A stretch of 64,000 nucleotides of DNA, taken from Bacteroidota bacterium. Lineage in GTDB: Bacteria > Bacteroidota > Bacteroidia > Chitinophagales > Chitinophagaceae. The stretch is taken from NCBI GenBank assembly GCA_018266775.1, contig JAFDZS010000005.1, forward strand, positions 257 through 64,256, written 5' to 3'. Each line of letters starts with the position of its first letter. Within the stretch, counting starts at the first letter, position 1. Below the pieces are notes generated by a model that worked only from the letters and a program-made list of their open reading frames with translations, was not told the origin of the DNA and did not search any database. Made by a program: the position numbers and the translations under genes. Shown here in pieces: positions 42,632-51,782 of this stretch.

Positions 42632-43834
42632 TTATATAAAAAGTAAACTGCCATCTCCATAACTTAAAAAACGGAAATCATTTTCAAGTGCATACCCGTA
42701 AATCTTTTTCCAATCATCACCTACCGCAGCAGCCACCAGCAGTAATAAGGTAGATTGTGGCTGATGAAAATTAGTAATGATGGCTTTGGCAATACGGAAA
42801 TGATAACCCGGCGCAATTAATATTTGTGTTTGTGTAAACAAACGGTCTTGATTGTTTTTCTTTAACCATTGCAGCAAAGCAGCGAGCGCATCTTTTGCAG
42901 TAACCGTATTATGTTGCAGTACATCATATACTTCCCACTGGCTGATGGTGAGGGATGTCAATTCAGGTTGCAGCAATGCTTTAACACCCATCCAGTACAG
43001 GCTTTCCATGGTTCTTAATGATGTGGTGCCAACGGCCACAACAGTATCGTCAAGATGCAGTAAAAGGTTTTCAATAAAAGCAGCATCCACGTCAATCCAT
43101 TCTGCATGCATTTCATGGTCGAGCATGGTAGCCGCTTTAACCGGTTTGAATGTGCCTGCACCTACGTGCAGGGTCACAAAATCAGCACTGATGTTTTTAG
43201 CGTACAAACTATCAAACACCGCAGGGGTAAAGTGCAACCCTGCAGTTGGTGCTGCAACCGAACCATTATGTTGTGCATAAATGGTTTGGTAGCGTTCCTT
43301 ATCTGCTTCATCTGCATTGCGTTTAATGTAAGGGGGTAATGGAATATTGCCACTGTCTTCCAGTACTTCAGCAAAAGAAATGAAGCCATCCCAGCTGAGT
43401 TGCACTACATACGCATCGGTTAATTTTTCAACGAGCGATGCACTGAGTGTTTGGTTATGATGTATTGTTTTTTGTAACCGCCCGCTTTTCCATTTGGATG
43501 CACCACCAATGAGGCACTTCCATTTGCATTCATTGGTTGCAGTAAGTGTAGCAGTGTAGTCAGCACCGTAAGGTTCCAGCAAAAATAATTCAATTATGCC
43601 ACCGGTGGGTTTGGTAAATAATATGCGGGCATTGATGACTTTGGTATTGTTGAATACCAAAAAACTTTTTTCCGGGAGAAACTGCGCTAATTGATTGTAC
43701 TGGCTTGTGGTGATGGCGCCATCTTTAAATACCAAAAGTTTTGATGCGTCCCTTTGTTCCAAAGGGTGCAGGGCAATTTTTTCTTCGGGCAGTTGATACG
43801 TGTATTCCTGTATGGAAATATTTTTGGGGTGCAT
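42632..43834 (-). CDS. queA: S-adenosylmethionine:tRNA ribosyltransferase-isomerase
   Basis: 400 residues. QueA transfers the ribosyl part of SAM to preQ1 in tRNA, forming epoxyqueuosine. Seen are YQLPEEKIALHPLEQRDASKLL, FNNTKVINARI, the AAPTAGLHFTP core with ADFVTLHVGAGTFKPV and HAEWIDV, VGTTSLRTMES, and ATNFHQPQSTLLLLV near the end. It is about 50 residues longer than the enterobacterial protein, mostly through a longer C-terminal part. The next gene upstream on the same strand ends 4 bases before its start codon, suggesting a short operon with the hydrolase. Confidence 0.93.
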   Translation of the reverse strand: MHPKNISIQEYTYQLPEEKIALHPLEQRDASKLLVFKDGAITTSQYNQLAQFLPEKSFLVFNNTKVINARILFTKPTGGIIELFLLEPYGADYTATLTATNECKWKCLIGGASKWKSGRLQKTIHHNQTLSASLVEKLTDAYVVQLSWDGFISFAEVLEDSGNIPLPPYIKRNADEADKERYQTIYAQHNGSVAAPTAGLHFTPAVFDSLYAKNISADFVTLHVGAGTFKPVKAATMLDHEMHAEWIDVDAAFIENLLLHLDDTVVAVGTTSLRTMESLYWMGVKALLQPELTSLTISQWEVYDVLQHNTVTAKDALAALLQWLKKNNQDRLFTQTQILIAPGYHFRIAKAIITNFHQPQSTLLLLVAAAVGDDWKKIYGYALENDFRFLSYGDGSLLFI

Positions 43835-43838
43835 GCAG

Positions 43839-44771
43839 TTACTTCAGGTTAACAGTAGTATTGGATAAAAACGCAGTTACTTCCTGCATCCATTTATCGT
43901 GTTCTTTTTTGCACAGGCTTTCGTGACCGCTGTTATCATAAATCACTAATTTCTTTTCTGTATTCAGGTTGCCGAAAATGGTTTCTATTTCTGATTGGGT
44001 AACACGGGGGTCGTTCCTGCCCCATTGCAATAAAACGGGGGAGCTTATTTTTTTTACATACGCTTCCGGCTTCATATTGAATGCCCAAAAGCCATGCTCA
44101 ACGCCACCCCAGAAAATGAGTAAGCGGCCAAAAGGCTCGCCGGGTAAATGCATCATGCGCAAACGGCCTTCTGCTGCATCAAGTATGGAGCCAAAAGGCA
44201 TTTCTAAAATGATCTTACTCGGGTGAATGGCATAATCATTAATGGCTTTGGTGATAGTGGCTGCACCCATGGAAATCCCCCAGAGCACAATATTTTTTTC
44301 CCCTTTATCTTTTATAAAACGATAAGCCAGTTCCACATCTTCACTTTCATAATAACCTATAGTGCAGGTATTGCCCTGGCTGGCGCCATGCGCCCTGAAA
44401 TCTAACTGAAATGTGTTGTACCCCATTTGCCTGAATGCAGCTGCTTCTGCATTCGTACCGCTCTTGTCTCCGCCATGGCCATGAAATAAACATACCGTAC
44501 CAATGGCACCATCTACTGGAGTGTACCAGCCATCCAGTTTAATTTTGTCTGATGTTTTAAGGATTACTTTTTGTGCGGCAGTATCTGCTACTGTATTTTT
44601 TTGTTTATAGGCATTGATGCCCAACAACATGGCAGACAATTTACTTTGCGGCCCGGCATCAGCCGCTTCATAAAAATGCGTGAATTTATAGGCATGAAAA
44701 GCAATAATGATGTTTAATACAATAAACAGCACCATTACAATACGCAGCAAAAGCTTTCCCCATTTTTTCAT
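43839..44771 (-). CDS. Membrane-anchored alpha/beta hydrolase
   Basis: 310 residues. An N-terminal transmembrane helix (LLLRIVMVLFIVLNIIIAFHAY) anchors an alpha/beta-hydrolase domain of the YfhR/BEM46-like kind. It has the oxyanion segment FHGHGGDKSG (residues 97-105), nucleophile Ser167 in GISMGAA, Asp in WGRNDPRVT and His in DNSGHESL. The substrate is unknown, with esterase or thioesterase activity possible. Its stop lies 4 bases before the queA start on the same strand, so they are probably co-transcribed, although no functional link is known. Confidence 0.85.
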   Translation of the reverse strand: MKKWGKLLLRIVMVLFIVLNIIIAFHAYKFTHFYEAADAGPQSKLSAMLLGINAYKQKNTVADTAAQKVILKTSDKIKLDGWYTPVDGAIGTVCLFHGHGGDKSGTNAEAAAFRQMGYNTFQLDFRAHGASQGNTCTIGYYESEDVELAYRFIKDKGEKNIVLWGISMGAATITKAINDYAIHPSKIILEMPFGSILDAAEGRLRMMHLPGEPFGRLLIFWGGVEHGFWAFNMKPEAYVKKISSPVLLQWGRNDPRVTQSEIETIFGNLNTEKKLVIYDNSGHESLCKKEHDKWMQEVTAFLSNTTVNLK

Positions 44772-44871
44772 AACTGAATTTCTTATTTTTCAAAAGTAAA
44801 GTTAATAATATTGTGAGCGGTAAAAATCTGAAAGGCATTATTGCTATTTTAGCCGCCTGTAACTTTTAAAA

Positions 44872-47817
44872 ATGTACATCAATATGAGATTGTTTAAGAC
44901 ACTGTTTGCCGCAGCTTTAATTACTGCTGCAACAACAGTATTTGCCCAAACAGGCAAGTACGAATGGAAAACGGCCACTTCCGGCGGGTTTACCTATAAG
45001 TATGTAACCAACGACCCTGCAAATGCCCGTTTCTATACTTTGAAAAACGGGTTAACAGTTATTTTAAGCCCCACCAATAAAGACCCCCGCATACAATGTT
45101 ATGTGGCCACCAAAGCGGGAAGCAAAACTGACCCTGCCGATCACACTGGTTTGGCACATTACCTGGAACACATGTTGTTTAAAGGAACGGATAAATACGG
45201 TTCGCTCGACTGGGCAAAGGAAAAACCTGAACTGGATAAGATTGATGCACTGTATGAAGAATACAATCATACCACAGATGCAGAACAACGTAAAGCCATT
45301 TATCACCGTATCGACTCTGTTTCCGGCGTGGCATCCAAATATGCCATTGCCAACGAGTACGATAAAATGATGAGCTCCATGGGCGCACAGGGCACCAACG
45401 CTTTTACATCGTTTGAACAAACGGTGTATACAGACGATGTGCCCTCCAACGCCATTGATAAATATTTGAAAGTGCAGGGAGAACGTTTCCGCAATCCCAT
45501 CTTCAGGATTTTTCATACCGAACTGGAAGCCGTGTACGAAGAAAAAAACCGCGGACTGGATAATGACGGAAGAAAGGTTTTTGAAAAACTGTTTGCAGAA
45601 TTATTCAAGAATCATAACTATGGTAAGCAAACCACCATCGGTACCATTGAGCATTTGAAAAATCCTTCTTTAAACGAGATCAGGAAATATTATAACACCT
45701 GGTATGTGCCCAATAATATGGGCATTATTATGAGTGGCGATTTTAATCCTGATGAGATGATCAAAAAAATTGACGCCACTTTTTCTTACATGCAAAATAA
45801 ACCTGTTACCAAATATACATTTACGCCTGAAGAGCCCATCACCACACCGATTGTTACCGAAGTGCTGGGGCCCGATGCAGAAAATGTAACCATCGGTTTC
45901 CGCCTGCCGGGCAATAAAGATAAAGATGTATTGCTGGCTGATTTGGTGGGACAGATTTTAACCAACGGCAAAGCCGGTTTGATGGACCTGAACCTGGTAA
46001 AGAAACAAAAACTATTGAGTGCTTCAGCATCTGCGTTTACATTGATTGATTATGGCGTTTTATTCATGCAGGGCCGGTCGACAAAAGGACAATCGCTGGA
46101 AGATGTAAAAACTTTGATGCTGGGAGAAATTGACAACCTGAAGAAAGGAAATTTTGACGATAAACTCATCAGCGCCATCATCAACAACCAAAAGAAAAAT
46201 AAAATACTGGGTACAGAATCGTACAGCTCCAGGGCTGATGATTTAATGAATGCCTTTACAGCAGAAGAAGACTGGAAAGATGATGTGGCTTACACAGATC
46301 AATTATCCAAAATTACCAAGAAAGATATTGTTGATTTTGCCAATAAATATTTCAAGGATAATTATGTGTTGATCTATAAACGCAAAGGAGAAGATAAAAG
46401 CATTGTAAAAGTGGAGAAGCCGCCTATTACCCCGGTGGAAACCAACCGTGATGCACAATCTGATTTTTTAAAAATGGTGAATGATATGCCAGCATCACCA
46501 GTAAAACCGGTTTGGCTGGATTATACTAAAGATCTGCAAAAAGCAAAAGCGGGCCCCGCTGAAGTATTGTATGTGCAGAATAAAAATAACAGCATCTTCC
46601 GCCTGCGCTACCGTTTTGATATGGGCACATGGAACGATAAGAAGCTGAGCCTTGCAGCACAATACCTGCAGTATTTGGGTACCAATAAAATGAGCGCCGA
46701 GGAAATTACCAAAGCCTTTTATCAAATTGCGTGCAGCTTTACTGTAAGTGCATCAGCAGAATATACGACCGTAACCATTGAAGGTTTGCAGGAAAATTTC
46801 AATAAAGCAGTGATGTTGTTTGAAGACGTGCTGAAAAACTGTAAACCAGATGACGGTGCATTAAAATCATTGAAGGCAAGGCTGATCAAATCGAGAACAG
46901 ATGCAAAAGCAAACAAAGGCGCCATCATGAGCGGCCTGGTGGCTTATGCACGGTTTGGCAGCAAAAACCCTTTCAATTATACCTTGTCAGACCAGGAGCT
47001 GGAAAATATTACCAGCGAAGAATTGGTAAACACTTTGCACAGCCTCAACAGTTATGCGCATAAAATATTGTATTATGGTCCATTGCCACTGGCACAACTC
47101 AATGCGTCTTTAAAAACCATGCACAGCATTCCTGCTGTGTTTAAAACAGCCGGTACAAAAATGAAGTTTACGCCAACAGAGCAAACAGAAAACCAGGTAT
47201 ACTTTGCTGATTATAATATGGTGCAATCTGAAATACGCTGGGTAAGAAATACTGCGCCATACAGCCCGGATAAAGAAGCGGTGATCAGCATCTTCAATAA
47301 TTATTTCGGTGGCGGAATGGGTGCGCTCGTATTCCAGACCATCAGGGAAAGTAAAGCATTAGCTTATTCCACTTTTGCATTTTATGCAGTGCCGGATAAG
47401 AAGGAGGATCCGTTTTATACTTTAGCTTATGTTGGTTGCCAGGCAGACAAATACAATGAATCCATTGTAGCCATGAATGAATTACTGAATGATCTGCCTA
47501 ACGTAGAAGCCAACGTGCAGTTTGCCCGTGATGGTATTAAAAAAGACATAGAAACAGAACGCATCACACAGGATGGAATAATTTTCAATTATCTCACTGC
47601 GCAACAAAAGGGGTTGAATTATGATATCCGCAAAACAATTTATAATTCAGTGGATAAAATCGGCTATAACGAACTGAAACAATTTCACAGTATGTACATT
47701 GCCAATAAACCTTACACTTATTGCGTGGTGGCATCGGAGAAAAAAGTTTCAGAAGATACGATGAAAAAATATGGCACACTGAAGAAGCTGAGCCTGGAGG
47801 AAATATTTGGATACTAA
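44872..47817 (+). CDS. Secreted M16-family zinc metallopeptidase (pitrilysin-like)
   Basis: 981 residues. Signal peptide (RLFKTLFAAALITAATTVFAQ); ATG 44872 and ATG 44884 are both plausible starts. The inverted zinc motif is His96-Tyr-Leu-Glu99-His100 in GLAHYLEHMLFKG, with the downstream Glu of the site in ELEAVYEEKNRGLDN. As in other M16 proteins, two catalytic-half and inactive-half repeats follow (second half from about residue 520, including FNNYFGGGMGALVFQTIRES). It would degrade peptides in the periplasm. A terminator follows. No operon partner. Confidence 0.92.
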   Translation: MYINMRLFKTLFAAALITAATTVFAQTGKYEWKTATSGGFTYKYVTNDPANARFYTLKNGLTVILSPTNKDPRIQCYVATKAGSKTDPADHTGLAHYLEHMLFKGTDKYGSLDWAKEKPELDKIDALYEEYNHTTDAEQRKAIYHRIDSVSGVASKYAIANEYDKMMSSMGAQGTNAFTSFEQTVYTDDVPSNAIDKYLKVQGERFRNPIFRIFHTELEAVYEEKNRGLDNDGRKVFEKLFAELFKNHNYGKQTTIGTIEHLKNPSLNEIRKYYNTWYVPNNMGIIMSGDFNPDEMIKKIDATFSYMQNKPVTKYTFTPEEPITTPIVTEVLGPDAENVTIGFRLPGNKDKDVLLADLVGQILTNGKAGLMDLNLVKKQKLLSASASAFTLIDYGVLFMQGRSTKGQSLEDVKTLMLGEIDNLKKGNFDDKLISAIINNQKKNKILGTESYSSRADDLMNAFTAEEDWKDDVAYTDQLSKITKKDIVDFANKYFKDNYVLIYKRKGEDKSIVKVEKPPITPVETNRDAQSDFLKMVNDMPASPVKPVWLDYTKDLQKAKAGPAEVLYVQNKNNSIFRLRYRFDMGTWNDKKLSLAAQYLQYLGTNKMSAEEITKAFYQIACSFTVSASAEYTTVTIEGLQENFNKAVMLFEDVLKNCKPDDGALKSLKARLIKSRTDAKANKGAIMSGLVAYARFGSKNPFNYTLSDQELENITSEELVNTLHSLNSYAHKILYYGPLPLAQLNASLKTMHSIPAVFKTAGTKMKFTPTEQTENQVYFADYNMVQSEIRWVRNTAPYSPDKEAVISIFNNYFGGGMGALVFQTIRESKALAYSTFAFYAVPDKKEDPFYTLAYVGCQADKYNESIVAMNELLNDLPNVEANVQFARDGIKKDIETERITQDGIIFNYLTAQQKGLNYDIRKTIYNSVDKIGYNELKQFHSMYIANKPYTYCVVASEKKVSEDTMKKYGTLKKLSLEEIFGY

Positions 47818-47838
47818 ACCATATTGAGTTTTATTATA

Positions 47839-47871
47839 AAACCGCATCACTTTAAGTGAGGCGGTTTTTTT
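47839..47871 (+). terminator. Rho-independent terminator after the M16 gene
   Basis: AAACCGC (47839-47845) and GCGGTTT (47861-47867) enclose CACTT/AAGTG, followed by TTTT. It is 22 bases after the stop. Confidence 0.85.
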
Positions 47872-47990
47872 ATTACTATTGAGTTATATCACGTGATGCA
47901 TAATGTACACTGAACAAAAATCATATTTCCTCTGCGATCTCTGTGCCTCTGCGTGCCCTCATCTCCGCTTCTTTCACAAATTTTTTGCAT

Positions 47991-49076
47991 TCATAAATTC
48001 ATCTTCTTTCTTATTGCAGTTGGTATGGCTTTTTTATTCACCACAATTGCAGCAGTTTTTATGGCAAAATAATTTTCATCCATCAGCATATACCCCTGCA
48101 GTGCATTGCCCGTGCCCCAGGAGTTTTTTAAATAATACCAGCGGTGGCCGCTTTCATCCGTAAGCAAACCAACAATATGCATAAGGTGATCCATATAGCT
48201 GCTGCTGTCTGCAAATGCCTGTTGCCGGCTTTGTACTATATTATCGTAGTGACCGGGTAGCGTGGCAATGCCCTGCTCAAATTTAAAATGTTCGTCAGTA
48301 ACATCACCATTCCATAAAACGGTATAGCCGTTCAGCAGTGCACTGTCTGTAATAGCAACAAAATCTGCAAAAGGCACATTCATGTATTTGCTGGAAGTGA
48401 AGTTGTATTTGTTTTCAAATACAGCAGCTTGGTAATAAGGATGATGCGTGTAAGACATGATCTCCACATAATCGTTGGCATTAATTTTCAGGTATTTACT
48501 GGCATAAGTTTGCGGCGTATATTTTTTACCTTCCACAAAAAAATATTGCGGTACTTTACCAAGGTAATGGTCTAACAGTGCGTTAATATATTTCCAGTCG
48601 CTTGCAACAGGTTTAGTCTTGTGCTGTTTCACCAGTCTTTCAACAAAATGTGTGAGCAGGGTATCCAGATCACCATGGTTATGATTCAACGTACCGTTTA
48701 CTTTTCCGCTGTATGCAGATTCTGGCATCAATCCATAATTTTTGATTACCCATTGTATGTTGTGGAATTGCCCGCCGGGGGTTAAATAATTCAAACCTTT
48801 TGATGCCAGGTGCAGTGGTATCTTTTGTATCCATGCGCAACGTGCCGTGTACATTTCACTAATGTCCACCTGCATATTTCTTTGCTTCAGCAATTCACTT
48901 TCAAAAAAAGAATTACCGGCAAAACTCCAGCAGGTGGAAGAAAGGAATTGATCTTTAACTGCAGTGCAGGAAAGGTTGGCTTTAAAAGTCAATTGATGGT
49001 TACTGGTTGTAACCACCTGTGCAGTTACACTGAAATTATAAAATAAAATAAATATTGTGAAGAGAACGGCCCGCAT
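47991..49076 (-). CDS. Secreted C1-family cysteine peptidase (bleomycin hydrolase-like)
   Basis: 361 residues from ATG 49076; a longer in-frame start at 49124 would place 16 atypical residues before the signal peptide MRAVLFTIFILFYNFSVTAQ. The catalytic Cys is in DQFLSSTCWSFAGNSFFESE, the His in MDHLMHIVGLL and the Asn in YLKNSWGTG, the C1B order Cys-His-Asn. An insertion between Cys and His is longer than in papain, as in bleomycin hydrolases. Signal peptide suggests periplasmic or extracellular action. It is divergent from the next small secreted protein, with 129 bases between starts. Confidence 0.88.
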   Translation of the reverse strand: MRAVLFTIFILFYNFSVTAQVVTTSNHQLTFKANLSCTAVKDQFLSSTCWSFAGNSFFESELLKQRNMQVDISEMYTARCAWIQKIPLHLASKGLNYLTPGGQFHNIQWVIKNYGLMPESAYSGKVNGTLNHNHGDLDTLLTHFVERLVKQHKTKPVASDWKYINALLDHYLGKVPQYFFVEGKKYTPQTYASKYLKINANDYVEIMSYTHHPYYQAAVFENKYNFTSSKYMNVPFADFVAITDSALLNGYTVLWNGDVTDEHFKFEQGIATLPGHYDNIVQSRQQAFADSSSYMDHLMHIVGLLTDESGHRWYYLKNSWGTGNALQGYMLMDENYFAIKTAAIVVNKKAIPTAIRKKMNL

Positions 49077-49205
49077 GTAATAAAAATTTATAGCTAATGT
49101 ATTTTGAAAATTGTGCAATGGCAATACCGTTGTGTGGGTATTATTTTTTCCATTTTATGTAAAACCCCGCTTCACCGCATCCTCCTAACAATAAAACTTA
49201 CTACT

Positions 49206-49664
49206 ATGAAAATTTACTTGCTGGCAGCAACCCTGATGCTGCACATCAATGGCATGGCGCAAAGCAATACCATGTCTGATATTGTTGAAGGTGGTAAAAC
49301 CCTTGTTGAACTGGTTAAAATATTTAAAACGCCAAGGAGTAATATTGCTCCGCAACCTGTTGTGGCTGCAACGAAAGACAGTTGTGCAGCTAAATCAGTT
49401 ACAGATTTTTGTATTAAAAATACAGGTACAAAAACAATAATGGTAACGCTGTTGCGGCGTAATGGAAATATATATGAAACAGGCAGCCTTACACTAAAAG
49501 TTTTACCCAAAAGCCAGGAATGGTTGTACGAGGTAAAGAGCGGGATTTATAAAATGAAAATGGAAACAGAAGAAGATGATGTGAAAAAAACGATTAAAGA
49601 AGGGGAAATTAAATTAGTTCCCTGTAATAGTTTTATAAAGGAAATAAAAGATGAACAGGAGTAA
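49206..49664 (+). CDS. Small secreted protein of unknown function
   Basis: 152 residues from ATG 49206, which begins a signal peptide (MKIYLLAATLMLHINGMAQ). The longer in-frame start at 49104 is not credible because it adds 34 residues before it. The mature part has two Cys near residues 60-70 (DSCAAKSVTDFCIKNTGTKT), then beta-strand-like segments (MVTLLRRNGNIYETGSLTLKV, KSQEWLYEVKSGIYKMKM) and a third Cys (VPCNSF). No family recognised. It may work with the divergent cysteine peptidase, e.g. as an inhibitor, but there is no direct evidence. Confidence 0.65.
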   Translation: MKIYLLAATLMLHINGMAQSNTMSDIVEGGKTLVELVKIFKTPRSNIAPQPVVAATKDSCAAKSVTDFCIKNTGTKTIMVTLLRRNGNIYETGSLTLKVLPKSQEWLYEVKSGIYKMKMETEEDDVKKTIKEGEIKLVPCNSFIKEIKDEQE

Positions 49665-49686
49665 ACAGATTGCTTCTTTACTCCTG
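49656..49686. terminator. Hairpin between convergent genes
   Basis: CAGGAGTAAA (49656-49665) and TTTACTCCTG (49677-49686) form a perfect 10-bp stem overlapping the stop of the small secreted gene and preceding the acs stop. Lacks a strong T-run. Confidence 0.5.
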
Positions 49687-49694
49687 CTCACCCA

Positions 49695-51638
49695 TCATAA
49701 TTTTCCATTCTTAATTTCATCCACTACTCCAGGGTCAAGCAGGGTGGAAGTATCGCCAAGGTTTGACACTTCGCCTTCAGCGATCTTTCTTAAAATACGC
49801 CGCATGATTTTACCGCTGCGTGTTTTGGGCAGTCCGTTTACAAACTGGATCTTATCTGGCTTGGCAATGGGGCCAATTACACGGCTAACAGTTTGTAAAA
49901 TATCCTGCCTGCGGGATGCATCATCACCATGATGACCGCTGAAGATGACATAAGCATAAATACCCTGTCCTTTAACATCATGCGGATAACCCACCACCGC
50001 ACTTTCCACTACACCGGCATGCATGTTGATGGCATTTTCCACTTCTGCTGTGCCAATACGGTGGCCGCTTACATTCAATACATCATCCACACGGCCGGTG
50101 ATGCGGTAATTGCCCTGATCATCTTTCAATGCACCATCCCCGGTAAAATATAAACCCGGGTAAGTGGCAAAATAATTGGTGCGGCAACGTTCATGATCGC
50201 CATAAGTAGTTCTTAAAATGCCGGGCCACGGCGCTTTAATGCACAGATTACCTTTCAGCATTCCATGTTCATCTTTTTCAGTGATCTCATTTCCTTTTTC
50301 GTCTACCAGTAAGGGTTGTACACCCGGCATGGGCAGCGATGCCCAGCTGGGTATGGCCGGCGTAACACCAGCCAGGTTGGAAATTAAAGTGCCGCCGGTT
50401 TCCGTTTGCCACCAGGTATCAACAATAGGGCATTGCTTTTTGCCAATGTGTTCATCGTACCAATGCCAGGCTTCTTCATTAATAGGTTCGCCAACAGTGC
50501 CTAATTTTTTTAAGCTGGATAAATTTTTTCCCTGCAATGGTGCTGTGCCAAAACCCATCAGGCTGCGTATAGCTGTTGGTGCGGTGTATAAAATATCCAC
50601 TTTATGTTTTTCAACAATGTCCCAAAACCTTCCGGCATCTGGCCAGGTGGGCACACCTTCAAACATTAAAGATGTGGCGCCTGCACTCAGCGGGCCGTAA
50701 ACAATATAACTGTGCCCGGTGATCCAGCCAATATCTGCCGTGCAAAAATGTATTTGCCCTGGTTGATACTGAAATACGTTTACAAAAGTATAATTGGTCC
50801 ACACCATGTAGCCACCCACCGTATGCACCACACCTTTTGGTTTGCCGGTACTGCCACTGGTGTATAAAATAAATAAAGGATCTTCTGCATCCATCTCTTC
50901 AGAAGGAAATGACACCACGCCATCTTTCTCCACCTGTGTTTCTGCATATTCCATTTCATCTTCCCACCATACATCCCTGCCTTTGATCATGGATACGGGG
51001 GTTCTTGTACGTGTATAAACAATGACCCGTTTTACAGTTTTATTTCCAATCAATGCATCATCAATCACACTCTTTAACGGAATGTCTTTATTGCCACGGT
51101 AAGCACCATCGCAGGTAACAATATATGCTGCCTGTGCATCTTCCAGCCTGTCTGCAATACTTTGTGCACTAAAGCCGCCAAAGATCACGCTGTGTATAGC
51201 GCCAATTCTTGCGCAGCCTAAAACAGCATAAGCCAGTTCCGGCACCATGCCCATATAAATACAAACACGGTCGCCTTTTTTTACACCATTGTTTTTTAAA
51301 ACCTGTGCAAACTGGCAAACCCTTTTATGCAGGCGGTTATAGGTTACAATTCTTACCCTGTCTTCAGGGTTATTGGGTTCCCAGATGATGGCGGGTTTGT
51401 CTCCCATAGTGGGCAAATACCTGTCGATACAGTTTTCTGTAATATTCAGTTTACCACCTTTAAACCATTCTACTTTGGGTTCTGTAAAATTCCATTCTAA
51501 AACCTTATCCCATTTTTTACGCCATAAAAAATTTTCTGCCACGCTGCCCCAGAAATCCTGCGGATTGTCCACGCTTTTTTGATAGTCTCTGTGATATTGT
51601 TCCAGCGAAGTGATTTGATAAGGATATGACATGATCAT
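49695..51638 (-). CDS. acs: Acetyl-CoA synthetase
   Basis: 647 residues from ATG 51638 (ATG 51632 is an alternative). It activates acetate to acetyl-CoA through acetyl-AMP in the cytoplasm. Seen are GGFSAQSIADRLEDAQ, the AMP P-loop YTSGSTGKPKG, WWQTETGGT, FTGDGALKDDQGNYRITGRVDDVLNVSGHR, and SGKIMRRILRKIA with the acetylation-regulated Lys. Length and all motifs match Acs. The in-frame extension to 51770 is rejected because it would cross a TAnnTTTG box and adds non-family sequence. It is divergent from an MHS-type transporter that may import its substrate. Confidence 0.95.
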   Translation of the reverse strand: MIMSYPYQITSLEQYHRDYQKSVDNPQDFWGSVAENFLWRKKWDKVLEWNFTEPKVEWFKGGKLNITENCIDRYLPTMGDKPAIIWEPNNPEDRVRIVTYNRLHKRVCQFAQVLKNNGVKKGDRVCIYMGMVPELAYAVLGCARIGAIHSVIFGGFSAQSIADRLEDAQAAYIVTCDGAYRGNKDIPLKSVIDDALIGNKTVKRVIVYTRTRTPVSMIKGRDVWWEDEMEYAETQVEKDGVVSFPSEEMDAEDPLFILYTSGSTGKPKGVVHTVGGYMVWTNYTFVNVFQYQPGQIHFCTADIGWITGHSYIVYGPLSAGATSLMFEGVPTWPDAGRFWDIVEKHKVDILYTAPTAIRSLMGFGTAPLQGKNLSSLKKLGTVGEPINEEAWHWYDEHIGKKQCPIVDTWWQTETGGTLISNLAGVTPAIPSWASLPMPGVQPLLVDEKGNEITEKDEHGMLKGNLCIKAPWPGILRTTYGDHERCRTNYFATYPGLYFTGDGALKDDQGNYRITGRVDDVLNVSGHRIGTAEVENAINMHAGVVESAVVGYPHDVKGQGIYAYVIFSGHHGDDASRRQDILQTVSRVIGPIAKPDKIQFVNGLPKTRSGKIMRRILRKIAEGEVSNLGDTSTLLDPGVVDEIKNGKL

Positions 51639-51653
51639 CTGTTTAAGAGACTT

Positions 51654-51661
51654 CAAATTTA
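51654..51661 (-). promoter_or_regulatory. -7 box TAAATTTG upstream of acs
   Basis: A perfect TAnnTTTG on the minus strand, 15 bases before ATG 51638. It supports the shorter Acs start. Confidence 0.45.
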
Positions 51662-51782
51662 TAGATACCCGCTGATTAATTGACAGAAAAAAAATATTTT
51701 GTACGAATTTTAATTTGCATAACAGTAAGATATATGCAGGGATTAAAAACAAGTTATCTTTCCCAAACAATTCATATTTGAA